In this document: one piece after another, positions 16,487 through 25,201 of the stretch
How the letters are laid out: every line of letters starts with the position of its first letter
Numbering within the stretch: position 1 is the first letter of the stretch
Source of the DNA: Mycobacterium parmense
Lineage (GTDB): Bacteria > Actinomycetota > Actinomycetes > Mycobacteriales > Mycobacteriaceae
Length of the DNA: 64,000 nt
Assembly (NCBI RefSeq): GCF_010730575.1
Contig: NZ_AP022614.1
Location: forward strand, 3,286,001 to 3,350,000
Direction: 5' to 3'
The notes under the pieces: generated by a model
What the model was told of the DNA's origin: nothing
What the model saw: the letters and a program-made list of their open reading frames with translations, nothing else
Database searches by the model: none
Made by a program: the position numbers and the translations under genes

Positions 16487-17808
16487 TTGAGGAACCCTTC
16501 GTAGTTGCGCTGCATGAGCTGGCTCTCGATTTGCTTGACCGTATCCAAACCGACACCAATCATGATCAAAACCGCAGTGCCGCCGAACGGCAAATTCTGC
16601 ACCGCTCCGCCGTTGCCGATCTGCAAGAACAGATTGGGCAGCACCGAGATCGCGCCGAGGTAGATCGAGCCCGGCAGGGTTATCCGGCTCAGCACAAAGC
16701 GCAGGTAGTCGGCGGTGGGCTTGCCCGGCCGGATGCCGGGAATGAAGCCGCCGAACTTCTTCATCTCGTCGGCACGTTCGTCGGGGTTGAACGTGATCGA
16801 GACGTAGAAATAGGTGAAGAAGATGATCAGCCCGAAGTAGATGCTGATGTAGACGGGGTCGCTCGGGTCGGAAAGGTAACTGCCGACGAACTTGTCCCAC
16901 CAGCTGTTGCCCGTGCCGCCGCTGCCGCTGCGGATCAGCTGGGTGATCAGGTGCGGGATGTAGATCAGCGACGACGCGAAGATGACGGGGATGACACCGG
17001 CCTGGTTGACCTTGAGCGGCAGGTATGTCGACGTCCCGCCGTACATGCGGCGCCCCACCATGCGCTTGGCGTACTGCACCGGGATGCGGCGCTGGCCCTG
17101 CTCGACGAAGACCACGCCGACGATGATGACCAGCGCGGCCACCAGCACGGCGGCGAAGATGACCCCGCCGCGGCTGTCCAGGATGGTCTTGCCCTCGGCG
17201 GGGATGCGCGCCGCGATGCCGACGAAGATCAGCAGGGACATGCCGTTGCCGATGCCGCGCTCGGTGATCAGCTCACCCATCCACATCACCAGCGCCGCCC
17301 CGCCCGTCATCACCAGCACGATGACGACCAGCGTGAAGATGCTCTGGTCGGCGATGATGTCCAGCGAGCAGCCCTGCAGCAGCCCGCCGTTGGCCGCCAG
17401 CGCGACGATGCTGGTGGCCTGCAGGACGGCCAGCGCGATCGCCAGGTAGCGGGTGTACTGCGTCATCTTGGCCTGGCCGGACTGGCCTTCCTTGCGCAGC
17501 TCCTCGAAACGCGGGATGACCACGGTGAGCAGCTGCACGATGATGCTGGCGGTGATGTAGGGCATTACGCCCACCGCGAACACTGTGAGTTTGAGCAGCG
17601 CGCCGCCGGAGAACAGGTTGATGAGCGAGTAGATCTGCCCGGCCGCGCCGCCGCTGGCCTCCTTGATGCACTGCTGGACGTTGGGGTAGTTCACGCCGGG
17701 GGACGGCAGTGCGGCGCCGAGCCTGTAGAGAAGCACGATGCTGAGCGTGAAGAGGATCTTCCGTCTCAGGTCGACTGTCCGCAGCGACGAGATGAAAGCC
17801 GAAAGCAC
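16483..17808 (-). CDS. secY: Protein translocase subunit SecY
   Basis: 441 residues from GTG 17808 ([17 protein letters not shown]), preceded by AGGAGG with five-base spacing. An in-frame start at 17835 also exists but has no such site. It is the central channel of the Sec translocon, with ten transmembrane helices. Motifs: the plug and TM2 region [20 protein letters not shown], and the cytoplasmic loops GERGIGNG-like ([14 protein letters not shown]) and [20 protein letters not shown]. The length equals that of the M. tuberculosis protein as I remember it. adk overlaps its stop codon. Confidence 0.97.
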   Translation of the reverse strand: MLSAFISSLRTVDLRRKILFTLSIVLLYRLGAALPSPGVNYPNVQQCIKEASGGAAGQIYSLINLFSGGALLKLTVFAVGVMPYITASIIVQLLTVVIPRFEELRKEGQSGQAKMTQYTRYLAIALAVLQATSIVALAANGGLLQGCSLDIIADQSIFTLVVIVLVMTGGAALVMWMGELITERGIGNGMSLLIFVGIAARIPAEGKTILDSRGGVIFAAVLVAALVIIVGVVFVEQGQRRIPVQYAKRMVGRRMYGGTSTYLPLKVNQAGVIPVIFASSLIYIPHLITQLIRSGSGGTGNSWWDKFVGSYLSDPSDPVYISIYFGLIIFFTYFYVSITFNPDERADEMKKFGGFIPGIRPGKPTADYLRFVLSRITLPGSIYLGAISVLPNLFLQIGNGGAVQNLPFGGTAVLIMIGVGLDTVKQIESQLMQRNYEGFLK

Positions 17809-18052
17809 TCTATCCTCCTGCGCAGCGGGGGTCATCCTGCGTCACGCGCCCAACACTCGCAGGCCAGGACGTTCGGCCGACCTTATCTACAGCGCGTCAA
17901 ATCGTGTACGAGACTAACAGCTGATCCGGACATGCCCGGTCAAGGGCCGTCGGGGCCGCCCAAAAAGTACAGGAAGCCGTCAGCGATCAGGCGTAGAGTT
18001 TAGTTGGCTCGTTGCATTTGCTAAGTAACAAACCGGGGCGAGGGACTCATAC

Positions 18053-18958
18053 ATGACACGTACTGATCAAGACACCTGGGATCTGGCCTCCAGCGTCGGG
18101 GCCACCGCCACCATGGTCGCCGCGGCCCGCGCGCGGGCCAGCGTGCAGCCCCAGGCAATCATCGACGACCCGTTCGCGGCGCCGCTGGTGCGCGCGGTGG
18201 GCGTCGACTTCTTCGTCCGCCTGGTCGACGGCACGGTGGTCCCGTCGGACGCTGAGGAGGGCGAGCGGGACCTGCAGCTGGAGACGGATTCGATGGCGGT
18301 CCGGACCCGGTTCTTCGACGACTTCTTCCTCAACGCCGCCCGCGACGGCATCCGCCAGTCGGTGATCCTCGCCGCCGGTCTCGACGCCCGCGCCTACCGG
18401 TTGGCCTGGCCGCCGGGGAGCGTGGTCTACGAAGTCGACCAACCCAAGGTCATCGAGTTCAAGACCACGGCGATGGCCGACATCGGCGCCTCCCCGACCT
18501 GCGACCGCAGAACCGTCAGCATCGATCTGCGCGACAACTGGCCGGAAGCCTTGCGCCGCAGCGGATTCGACACCTCCCAGCCGACGGCCTGGAGCGCCGA
18601 GGGCTTGCTGATGTACCTGCCACCCGAGGCCCAGGACCAGCTGTTCGACCACATCACCGCGCTCAGCGCGCCCGGAAGCAAGCTGGCCACCGAGTTCCAC
18701 GGCGACACGGACCGCACGATGAAAGATCGCGCGCGCCAGTTCCACGATCGGTGGGCCAACCTCGGCTGTGACATCGACCTGTCGGGCCTGTTCTTCGAAG
18801 GCGAGCGCAGCAACGTCGTCGAGTACCTCGGCGCAAAGGGGTGGGAGGTGACCGCCCGGCCGAGGCGCGAGTTCTTCGCCGACTACGGCCGGAAGTTCCC
18901 CGACGACGAGGAGTCGCAGCTGCGCAACATCGTCGCCGTCACCGCGGCGCTGCGCTAG
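18053..18958 (+). CDS. Class I SAM-dependent methyltransferase (TIGR00027 type), copy 1
   Basis: 301 residues. Carries the hallmark N-terminus [20 protein letters not shown] of a mycobacterial leucine-carboxylmethyltransferase-like family. The SAM-binding segment is [16 protein letters not shown], followed by VYEVDQPKVIEFK, and [20 protein letters not shown] is the family core motif. The cellular substrate is unknown for the whole family. The ATG follows GGGGCGAGGGACTC. The 244 bases between secY and this gene hold no other coding region. Three further paralogues lie in tandem at 25-28 kb. Confidence 0.93.
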   Translation: MTRTDQDTWDLASSVGATATMVAAARARASVQPQAIIDDPFAAPLVRAVGVDFFVRLVDGTVVPSDAEEGERDLQLETDSMAVRTRFFDDFFLNAARDGIRQSVILAAGLDARAYRLAWPPGSVVYEVDQPKVIEFKTTAMADIGASPTCDRRTVSIDLRDNWPEALRRSGFDTSQPTAWSAEGLLMYLPPEAQDQLFDHITALSAPGSKLATEFHGDTDRTMKDRARQFHDRWANLGCDIDLSGLFFEGERSNVVEYLGAKGWEVTARPRREFFADYGRKFPDDEESQLRNIVAVTAALR

Positions 18959-19101
18959 GGCCCTGAGGTGCCCGGTATGGCGCCCCGGTAGGTCGGCACC
19001 GGGCTTGGGCTCCGACGTTGCCCGTGCGGCCCGCCTGCGCGCCGTCGCCGTTCCGTTTTCCCTGGTTGACGACCGACTGCGCGCACGGGCAGATTAATGC
19101 C

Positions 19102-20097
19102 ATGTATCAGCTGCGCTCGCTTGCCGGCGCAGATCGCCACGTGCTCGGCAAGCAGCGAGTGCGGTTGCTGCGCATCTATTTGAGCGCGACCACATTTCTG
19201 TATTCGTACGGGGTCGTGTTCACGCTCTTCCCGGTGCGCAGGGACATCGCCTATGGCGATCCGACCGGGGGAATCATCGCGGTCGCCCTGGGGGCGTGGG
19301 CGTTGGCGTACCTGGCCGTAAGGCCGGGCCGCTTCGCCGGAGCCACCGCGGCGGCGATTGCGGCCACCCCGGTCGTCATGGCATTCCATGTCTCCATCGT
19401 CGCGGAATACGTCTGCCTGATCGCCCCGATGTTCCTCGCGATGTACCTGCGGGCTTTCCACTCGACCCGCCAGGCGTGGCAGATGATCGGACCTCTCATC
19501 GGCGCCTGCGTCATTGCCGTCGGCGTAGCCCCGGCGCCGCACACGGGTGTCATCACCTATCTCATCATCGCCGTTGCGATCACGGGGGCCGCCGAATCCT
19601 TCGGCATGCTCATGCGCGCGATGTTCACGGCGGCGTGTACGGACACCCTGACGGGGCTTCTCAATCGGGCGGGTTGGGAGATCGGCACGGCTGACCTGTT
19701 GTCGGCGCCTCGCGCGGCACCCGTATCCGTCACTGTCGTCGCCCTCGACATCGACGGCCTCAAAAGCCTCAACGACACCTACGGACACCAGGCGGGAGAT
19801 CGCCGGATCACCGAATACGTTTCCCACTGGAAGCGGGTCGCGCCCAGCCGCGCCGTGTTGGCCCGCCTGGGCGGCGACGAGTTCGCGGTTTGCGTCGCGG
19901 GCGAAAGTCCGGCGGTCGTCGAGGATTTCCTCCGCGAGGTTCGGCTGGGCACGCCCGGGGTCAGCCTGGGCACCGCCACGCGGACCTCGCTCGAGGTCAG
20001 CATCCCCGAACTCTACGCACAAGCCGATGCCGCGCTCTATCGCAGTCGCGGGCGGCCGCTCTTGGACGATCGATCCGGGCACGGGCTCGGCGAGTAG
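19102..20097 (+). CDS. Membrane-anchored GGDEF diguanylate cyclase
   Basis: 331 residues from ATG 19102; an in-frame GTG or ATG-like start at 19018 would add 28 residues. The first 170 residues contain about five or six hydrophobic helices and form a membrane sensor of unknown ligand. The GGDEF domain starts near TDTLTGLLNRAGW (about 180). It shows the nucleotide/metal motif DIDGLKSLNDTYGHQAGD and an intact active-site loop RLGGDEFAV with GGDEF at 257-261. The residues at the inhibitory I-site (R250-A-V-L) do not fit R-x-x-D, so product inhibition through that site is unlikely. It is predicted to make cyclic di-GMP. Confidence 0.92.
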   Translation: MYQLRSLAGADRHVLGKQRVRLLRIYLSATTFLYSYGVVFTLFPVRRDIAYGDPTGGIIAVALGAWALAYLAVRPGRFAGATAAAIAATPVVMAFHVSIVAEYVCLIAPMFLAMYLRAFHSTRQAWQMIGPLIGACVIAVGVAPAPHTGVITYLIIAVAITGAAESFGMLMRAMFTAACTDTLTGLLNRAGWEIGTADLLSAPRAAPVSVTVVALDIDGLKSLNDTYGHQAGDRRITEYVSHWKRVAPSRAVLARLGGDEFAVCVAGESPAVVEDFLREVRLGTPGVSLGTATRTSLEVSIPELYAQADAALYRSRGRPLLDDRSGHGLGE

Positions 20098-20144
20098 GCG
20101 GCCGAACCGGCCCGCGCAACAACCGAAGTTCCCGTTGCTTCGAC

Positions 20145-20813
20145 TCAGCGGGGATCGGCGGCCGGTGCGCGCACCACCATCGGCACCGCGGGAAAGCACC
20201 ACGCCATCTCCGAACGCGACTTGCGCAGCGCCGCCGTCCCGTAGCCCTGCTTGCGGTAATCGGGGTGGATCCAGATCCGCACGTCGACCTCGCCGCGCAC
20301 CAGCTCGCCGAAGACCATGCCGACCTTGCGGCCGGAGTCGACGGCCACGAACCACGCGGCCTCTTCGTCGTCAACCCGTCGCAGCGCGGCGGTGATCTCG
20401 TCCTCGAGCTTGCCGGCCGGCACCCCGGACCCGTCGCCGGCGGTCTTGATCTCCTCGGTACGGGTGGCGAAGATGTCGCTGTCCTCGGTGGCGGAGAACG
20501 GCCGCAGTTCGAGCGTGTCGCCGGAGCTGGCCGGCCGCTCCTTGACCGTGAAACTCAGCTGCTTGTTGAGATCCTCGAGCTCGTCGAGGATCTTCTTGCG
20601 CGAGTCTTTGGTGAGCTGATCGAACGACATGCCCATCACCGCCTCGGCGGCCGCATGCGACGTGCCGAGCAACCCGGCGACCGACTCCACGGCGGCCGCC
20701 TTATTGTCGGAGTCCACAACGACATCGGCGATTTCGTGCCGGCGTTCGAGGGCGTTCAACAGGGCATCCGCTATCTCGCGGCGGGCGGCTTTGCGGTCGT
20801 GGTCGGTCATCAC
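20145..20813 (-). CDS. GNAT acetyltransferase with gyrase-A-like N-terminal segment
   Basis: 222 residues. The N-terminal ~90 residues are helical and charged (LLNALERRHEIADVVVDS, LLGTSHAAAEAVMGMSFDQL, LTKDSRKKILDELEDLNKQL) and resemble the C-terminal-gate region of DNA gyrase/topoisomerase IV subunit A. The remainder is a GNAT domain with VRIWIHPDYRKQGYGTAALR, where RKQGYG is the acetyl-CoA pyrophosphate loop. The acceptor is unknown. The gene is encoded just upstream of the xylulokinase-like gene on the same strand, but only seven bases separate its start from the convergent-looking end of that gene (xylB stop at 20820). From memory the homologue is Rv0730. Confidence 0.85.
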   Translation of the reverse strand: MMTDHDRKAARREIADALLNALERRHEIADVVVDSDNKAAAVESVAGLLGTSHAAAEAVMGMSFDQLTKDSRKKILDELEDLNKQLSFTVKERPASSGDTLELRPFSATEDSDIFATRTEEIKTAGDGSGVPAGKLEDEITAALRRVDDEEAAWFVAVDSGRKVGMVFGELVRGEVDVRIWIHPDYRKQGYGTAALRKSRSEMAWCFPAVPMVVRAPAADPR

Positions 20814-20819
20814 ATCAGC

Positions 20820-22199
20820 CTAGATCGCCGGTGGCGAAATCGCGCCGGATCTCCGGGCGCCCAGTTCGCAGAACCGTTGGTAGCGATCCTCGACCGCCGC
20901 CGCCCAGGCGGGCTGCGGATCGACGACGCCGCCCGTGCGGACCCAGCGGCCGGCATCGCCGATCGAGGTCTCCAGGCCGGCCGCCAAGCGGGCCAGGAAC
21001 GCCGCGCCCAGCGCCGCCCCCTCCGCCACCGCGGACACCTGCACCGGCCGACCGGCGGCATCGGCGATGGCCTGCATCCACGGCCGGACCCGGGTCCCGC
21101 CGCCCGCGGCCACGATGCGCTCCACCGGCGCTCCCGTCAGCTCGATGAGCTGCCGCACGACGAATCCCGACGCCTCGTAGGCGGCCCTGCGCAGCGCGGC
21201 GGCGTCCTGAGTGAGGTCCAGGGCGTCGAGCACCGCGCGGCGATCCGGGTCGTGAAACGGCGTGCGCTCGCCCCGGATGTACGGCGACCACACCGGCACC
21301 CGGCCGGGACTCGCGCCCGCCGGGTCGGCCCGGGCGAGCACGCGGTCGACCCAGCCCAGAAACAGGCCGCCGGCGTTGCTGGCGCCCCCGATCTGGCTCT
21401 TGCCCGCGGCGGTGTGCGGGATGGTCCACAGGCCGGGCACCTGCCGCGCCGCCGGGACGGTCACCCACACGATCAGCGTGGTGCCGCACAGCACCAGCAC
21501 ATCCCCGTCCCGGTCGGCACCCGCCACGATCTGCTCGCACAGGGCGTCGATGCCGCCGGTCCCCAGCACGGCGCCCGTCGGGCGGAGCTCCCCGGCGGCC
21601 ACCCCGATCGCCTGGACCCGCGGCATCTGCGCGACGGCCGCGCCGCACCCGGCGCACGCCGCCGGGTCCCAGCCGGTCCCGTCGAACAGCGGGTACGCGG
21701 TCGCCGCGGTGGCGAGGTCGATCACCGCCTCCCCGGCCAGGGCGTGGTTGGCCACGGCCTGCGCCGGCCAGTGACCCTCCGCATCCGGGGCCTCGGCGGC
21801 CGTCCAGCGCAGGAACTCGGCCGTCTCCCCCACCGACGGCAGCGGCTGAGCCGTGAGTGGGCGCCCGGCGCCGGGAACGCGCCCCCTGGCGTCGCCGTAC
21901 AGCAGGCCGGGGGTCACCGGCCTGCCCGCTGCGTCGACGGCGGCCAGTGTCGGGACCATCGCCGCGACGGCCACCGATTCGGCTTCGGGACAACCCAATT
22001 GCTGCAGGGCTACCAGCGGGCCGCGGCGCCAGGCCTCGTCGGCGTCGTGCTCGAGCCGGTCGGGCGCCGGCACCCGCAACGCGTGCGGGATCCGCGCCCG
22101 CGCCCGCACCCGGCCGTCGGCGTCGGCGGCGACCGCTTTGACCGCGGTGCTGCCGACGTCGATGCCGATTGTGACGCCGACACGTGACACGGGCGTCAC
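20820..22199 (-). CDS. xylB: FGGY-family carbohydrate kinase (XylB-like)
   Basis: 459 residues. ATP-dependent sugar or polyol kinase. The N-terminal phosphate-1 motif VTIGIDVGSTAVKAV starts near residue 9. The second actin-fold ATPase half has VLVLCGTTLIVWV, and AAGGGTRVRPWMQAIAD is the adenosine/FGGY signature region. The mycobacterial orthologue is named xylB, but D-xylulose as substrate is an annotation tradition, not something the sequence proves. It is divergent from the serA2-fucA pair with 21 bases between starts, so kinase, dehydrogenase and aldolase probably act in one catabolic route. Confidence 0.88.
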   Translation of the reverse strand: MTPVSRVGVTIGIDVGSTAVKAVAADADGRVRARARIPHALRVPAPDRLEHDADEAWRRGPLVALQQLGCPEAESVAVAAMVPTLAAVDAAGRPVTPGLLYGDARGRVPGAGRPLTAQPLPSVGETAEFLRWTAAEAPDAEGHWPAQAVANHALAGEAVIDLATAATAYPLFDGTGWDPAACAGCGAAVAQMPRVQAIGVAAGELRPTGAVLGTGGIDALCEQIVAGADRDGDVLVLCGTTLIVWVTVPAARQVPGLWTIPHTAAGKSQIGGASNAGGLFLGWVDRVLARADPAGASPGRVPVWSPYIRGERTPFHDPDRRAVLDALDLTQDAAALRRAAYEASGFVVRQLIELTGAPVERIVAAGGGTRVRPWMQAIADAAGRPVQVSAVAEGAALGAAFLARLAAGLETSIGDAGRWVRTGGVVDPQPAWAAAVEDRYQRFCELGARRSGAISPPAI

Positions 22200-22220
22200 C
22201 GTACGCCAGCATTGGCATTC

Positions 22221-23210
22221 GTGACGTCACGACCACGCGCCCTGGTCACCGCCCCGCTGAGGGGACCGGGTTTCGCCAAGCTGCGACAGCTGGCCGACGT
22301 GGTCTACGACCCGTGGATAGACCAGACGCCGCTGCGGATCTACAGTGCCGAGCAGCTGGCCGAGCGGATCGACGCCGAGGCCGCCGATGTGGTTGTGGTG
22401 GAAAGCGACTCGGTGGGCGGCCCGGTGTTCGAGCAGGGTTCGCGCGCCCTGATCGCCGTGGCCGCCACCCGTGGGGACCCCAACAACGTGGACATCGAGG
22501 GGGCCAGCGCGGCCGGCGTTCCGGTGCTGAGCACGCCGGGCCGCAACGCGGACGCGGTCGCCGAGCTGACGGTCGCGCTGCTGCTGGCCGTCACCCGCCA
22601 CGTGTTGCCCGCCGACGCCGATGTCCGCGGCGGCAACATCTTTCGTGACGGTGGCATCCCGTATCAGCGGTTCCGCGGCCGGGAGATCGCGGGCCTGGTC
22701 GCCGGACTGGTCGGCCTGGGCGCCGTCGGCCGCGCGACCCGGTGGCGGCTGTCGGGTCTGGGACTGCGGGTCATCGCGCACGATCCCTATAACGACGAGG
22801 CCCGCCACGCCCTCGGCGAACTGCTGGACCAGGCCGACGTCGTCTCCCTGCACGCGCCGGTCACCGAGCGCACGGTCGGGATGATCGGCGCACGGGAGTT
22901 CGCCGCCATGCGCGACGGGGTGGTGTTCCTCAACACCGCCCGCGCCCAGCTGCACGACACCGACGCGCTCGTCGACGCGCTGCGCGGCGGCAAGGTGGCC
23001 GCCGCCGGGCTGGACCACTTCGCCGGGGAGTGGCTGCCGCCCGACCACCCGCTGACCACCATGCCCAACGTCGTCCTGACCCCGCACATCGGTGGCGCCA
23101 CCTGGGACACTGAAGCACGGCAGGCGCAGATGGTGGCCGACGACCTGGAGGCGCTGCTGTCCGGCGGAACGCCGGCCCACATCGTCAACCCGGAGGTGCT
23201 GGCGCGATGA
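22221..23210 (+). CDS. serA2: D-2-hydroxyacid dehydrogenase (SerA2-like)
   Basis: 329 residues from GTG 22221; a TTG at 22212 is the alternative start. NAD-dependent D-isomer-specific dehydrogenase. Motifs: Rossmann GLVGLGAVGRATRWRL near residue 165, arginine active-site strand FLNTARAQL, and the acid-base histidine in LTPHIGGATWDTEA. It is shorter than biosynthetic SerA and lacks the ACT domain, so a phosphoglycerate dehydrogenase role in serine synthesis is doubtful; a catabolic sugar-acid substrate fits better. It overlaps fucA by four bases (ATGA). Confidence 0.88.
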   Translation: MTSRPRALVTAPLRGPGFAKLRQLADVVYDPWIDQTPLRIYSAEQLAERIDAEAADVVVVESDSVGGPVFEQGSRALIAVAATRGDPNNVDIEGASAAGVPVLSTPGRNADAVAELTVALLLAVTRHVLPADADVRGGNIFRDGGIPYQRFRGREIAGLVAGLVGLGAVGRATRWRLSGLGLRVIAHDPYNDEARHALGELLDQADVVSLHAPVTERTVGMIGAREFAAMRDGVVFLNTARAQLHDTDALVDALRGGKVAAAGLDHFAGEWLPPDHPLTTMPNVVLTPHIGGATWDTEARQAQMVADDLEALLSGGTPAHIVNPEVLAR

Positions 23211-23863
23211 GGTTCGTCGAGAACGCGGAGACCGCCGTGCTGGGCTCCGCCAAGGACATGCTGCGCCGGGGCCTGGTCGAGGGGACCGCCGGCAACATCT
23301 CGGCGCGGCGCGCCGACGGCAACATCGTGATCACACCGTCGTCGGTCGACTACCGCGACATGCAACTCGACGACCTGGTGGTGATCGACCCCGAGGGCGT
23401 CGTGCTGCAAGCCGCCGACGGCCGCGCGCCCTCGACGGAGATGGGGCTGCACCTCGCCTGCTATTGCGCATATGACGACATCGGCAGCGTGATCCACAGC
23501 CACCCGGTGTGGGCGACGATGTTCGCCGTCGCACACCAGCCGATTCCGGCCTGCATCGACGAGTTCGCGGTCTATTGCGGCGGGGACGTCCGGTGCGCCG
23601 AGTACGCGGCCTCCGGCACGCCCGACGTTGGCGCCAACGCGGTCAAGGCACTCGACGGCCGGGCCGCGGCGCTGATCGCCAACCACGGCCTGGTGGCCGT
23701 GGGGCCGCGGCCCGACAAGGTGCTGCACGTCACCGCACTCGTTGAGAGGACCGCTCAGATCGTTTGGGGTGCAATTGCTCTCGGCGGTCCGGTGTCGATT
23801 CCCGAGGACGTCAACCGCAACTTCGCCGGGGTGTACGGCTACCTGCGCGCGAATCCCATGTGA
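23207..23863 (+). CDS. fucA: Class II aldolase (L-fuculose-phosphate type)
   Basis: 218 residues. Zinc-dependent aldolase/epimerase family. The N-terminal segment RRGLVEGTAGNISARR binds phosphate; the catalytic acid lies in ALDGDGA-like PSTEMGLHLACY. Two zinc histidines are in VIHSHPVWATMFA and a third in ALIANHGLVAVG. It would cleave a ketose-1-phosphate to dihydroxyacetone phosphate and an aldehyde. The start codon overlaps the dehydrogenase stop by four bases, so the two are translationally coupled. The true substrate is not established. Confidence 0.9.
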   Translation: MRFVENAETAVLGSAKDMLRRGLVEGTAGNISARRADGNIVITPSSVDYRDMQLDDLVVIDPEGVVLQAADGRAPSTEMGLHLACYCAYDDIGSVIHSHPVWATMFAVAHQPIPACIDEFAVYCGGDVRCAEYAASGTPDVGANAVKALDGRAAALIANHGLVAVGPRPDKVLHVTALVERTAQIVWGAIALGGPVSIPEDVNRNFAGVYGYLRANPM

Positions 23864-23871
23864 CGCCTGCG

Positions 23872-25104
23872 CTAGCGCTGATCTATCGCCACCTTCACCG
23901 CCCCGCTGTCAGCCTGGTTGGCGATCGCCAGGAAGGCGTCGCGCCACCGCTGCAGCCCAAACGTGTGGGTCAGCATGGGGCGCAAGTCAATTCGGCCGGC
24001 CGCGACCATGCCGAGGTAGTGGGCGATGGCGTGTTCGCGGCGGCCCTCCACCTCTTCGACACCGAAGGCGTTGCTGCCCACCAACGCGATCTCCTTGAAA
24101 TACAGCGGACTTGACTCCCACCGCCCCGGCGCATGGACGCCGGCCTGCACCAGCGTGCCTCGGGCGGTCAGTACGCGCACTCCCACCTCGAAGGTCTCCG
24201 GCTTGCCGATCGTGTCGTAGACGACGTCGACCGCGCCCGGGTGCGCCATCGGCAGCCCGTGCAGCGGCTCCCACAGGCGGCCGCCACCCCAGGCGACGAG
24301 TTCCTCGACGATCGTCAGCCGCGGCTCGTGCGCCAGCACGGTGGCGGCGCCGAAGCGGCGGGCCAGGTCGGCCTGGGCGGCGAAGCGTGCGACCACCGCG
24401 ACCGCGACGTCAGGGCGCAGCGCCCGCAGGATCGCGACGGCGCACAGGCCCAGCGAGCCGGCCCCGTAGACCAGGACCCGACCGGAACGGGGCGGCGGAT
24501 GACGGGTGATCGCGTGCAACGACACCGAGAAGGGATCGGCGAACACGGCCGCCTCGTCGGGGATCGAGTCGGGGACGGGGTACAGCATGCTGTCGTGGGC
24601 GGGCATCAATTCGGCGTAACCGCCGGTCACGTCGGCCGACACCCCGGTGTGGATGCCCGGCCTGATGTCGCCGTCGGCGAAGCTCCAGCACAGGCTGTAG
24701 TCGCCCGCCACACAGGCGGGACAGGGCGGATCAATGCCCCGCGGCCCGCACGACAGCCACGGGTTGAGCACGACGCGCTGCCCCACCTCCAACCCGCGGG
24801 CCCGGCGGCCCAGCGCCACGACGTCGGCGACGACCTCATGTCCCATGACCTGAGGGAAGGAACAGAAGGCGGCCATCGCGTTGTCGCCGTCGCCCTCGCC
24901 GAAGTCCATCAGGATCTGCTTGGAGTCCGAGCCGCAGATTCCGGTGAGGCGCGGCCTGGTCAGCACCCAGTCGTCGTGCGGCAGTGCAGGATCCGGCAGT
25001 TCCCGAAGGCCCGTCGGCGTCCGGCCGAGGTTGCGGGTCAGCGCATTCGCGTCCGCGGGAACGTCGGCCGGTTCGGGCCGCACGCCGTAGACCAGCGCCT
25101 TCAT
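23872..25104 (-). CDS. Zinc-dependent alcohol/polyol dehydrogenase (MDR family)
   Basis: 410 residues. Medium-chain dehydrogenase/reductase. Catalytic zinc ligands are in [11 protein letters not shown] and [12 protein letters not shown] cysteine-rich structural-zinc lobe, [21 protein letters not shown], has more spacing than usual between the first two cysteines, so the lobe is longer than in classic alcohol dehydrogenases. The Rossmann motif is [17 protein letters not shown]. It has threonine/sorbitol/glucose dehydrogenase flavour. It is convergent with fucA (eight bases apart) and may act in the same sugar pathway. Substrate unknown. Confidence 0.87.
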   Translation of the reverse strand: MKALVYGVRPEPADVPADANALTRNLGRTPTGLRELPDPALPHDDWVLTRPRLTGICGSDSKQILMDFGEGDGDNAMAAFCSFPQVMGHEVVADVVALGRRARGLEVGQRVVLNPWLSCGPRGIDPPCPACVAGDYSLCWSFADGDIRPGIHTGVSADVTGGYAELMPAHDSMLYPVPDSIPDEAAVFADPFSVSLHAITRHPPPRSGRVLVYGAGSLGLCAVAILRALRPDVAVAVVARFAAQADLARRFGAATVLAHEPRLTIVEELVAWGGGRLWEPLHGLPMAHPGAVDVVYDTIGKPETFEVGVRVLTARGTLVQAGVHAPGRWESSPLYFKEIALVGSNAFGVEEVEGRREHAIAHYLGMVAAGRIDLRPMLTHTFGLQRWRDAFLAIANQADSGAVKVAIDQR

Positions 25105-25150
25105 GAGTCAAGGTTGCCGCGAATCGGCGGCGGCGTACAGTGGAGGAAGC

Positions 25151-25180
25151 TTGTTATATCGGCTAAATATTAGCTTAACT
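25151..25180 (+). promoter_or_regulatory. Candidate promoter with internal palindrome before methyltransferase cluster
   Basis: TTGTTA (25151-25156) and TTAACT (25175-25180) are 18 bases apart. The perfect inverted repeat GCTAA-ATA-TTAGC (25162-25174) sits between them, in an AT-rich patch unusual for this genome. Transcription would start some 15 bases before ATG 25202, with AAGGGG as ribosome-binding site. A repressor binding the repeat would occlude polymerase. Seen by eye only. Confidence 0.42.
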
Positions 25181-25201
25181 ACTTCCGAAAAGGGGCGAAA
25201 C

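Noticed and set aside
15941..16900. Adenylate kinase with a 138-residue N-terminal extension
   Set aside because: The extension is an alternate frame of secY. GTG 16486 with the P-loop at residue 7 gives a normal-length enzyme.
16531..18003. Open frame of 490 codons opposite secY
   Set aside because: Antisense to secY, very Asp/His/Arg-rich, no domain.
19890..22187. Open frame of 765 codons opposite the GNAT and xylB-like genes
   Set aside because: Antisense shadow of two clear genes, low-complexity Arg/Gly/Pro composition, no motif.
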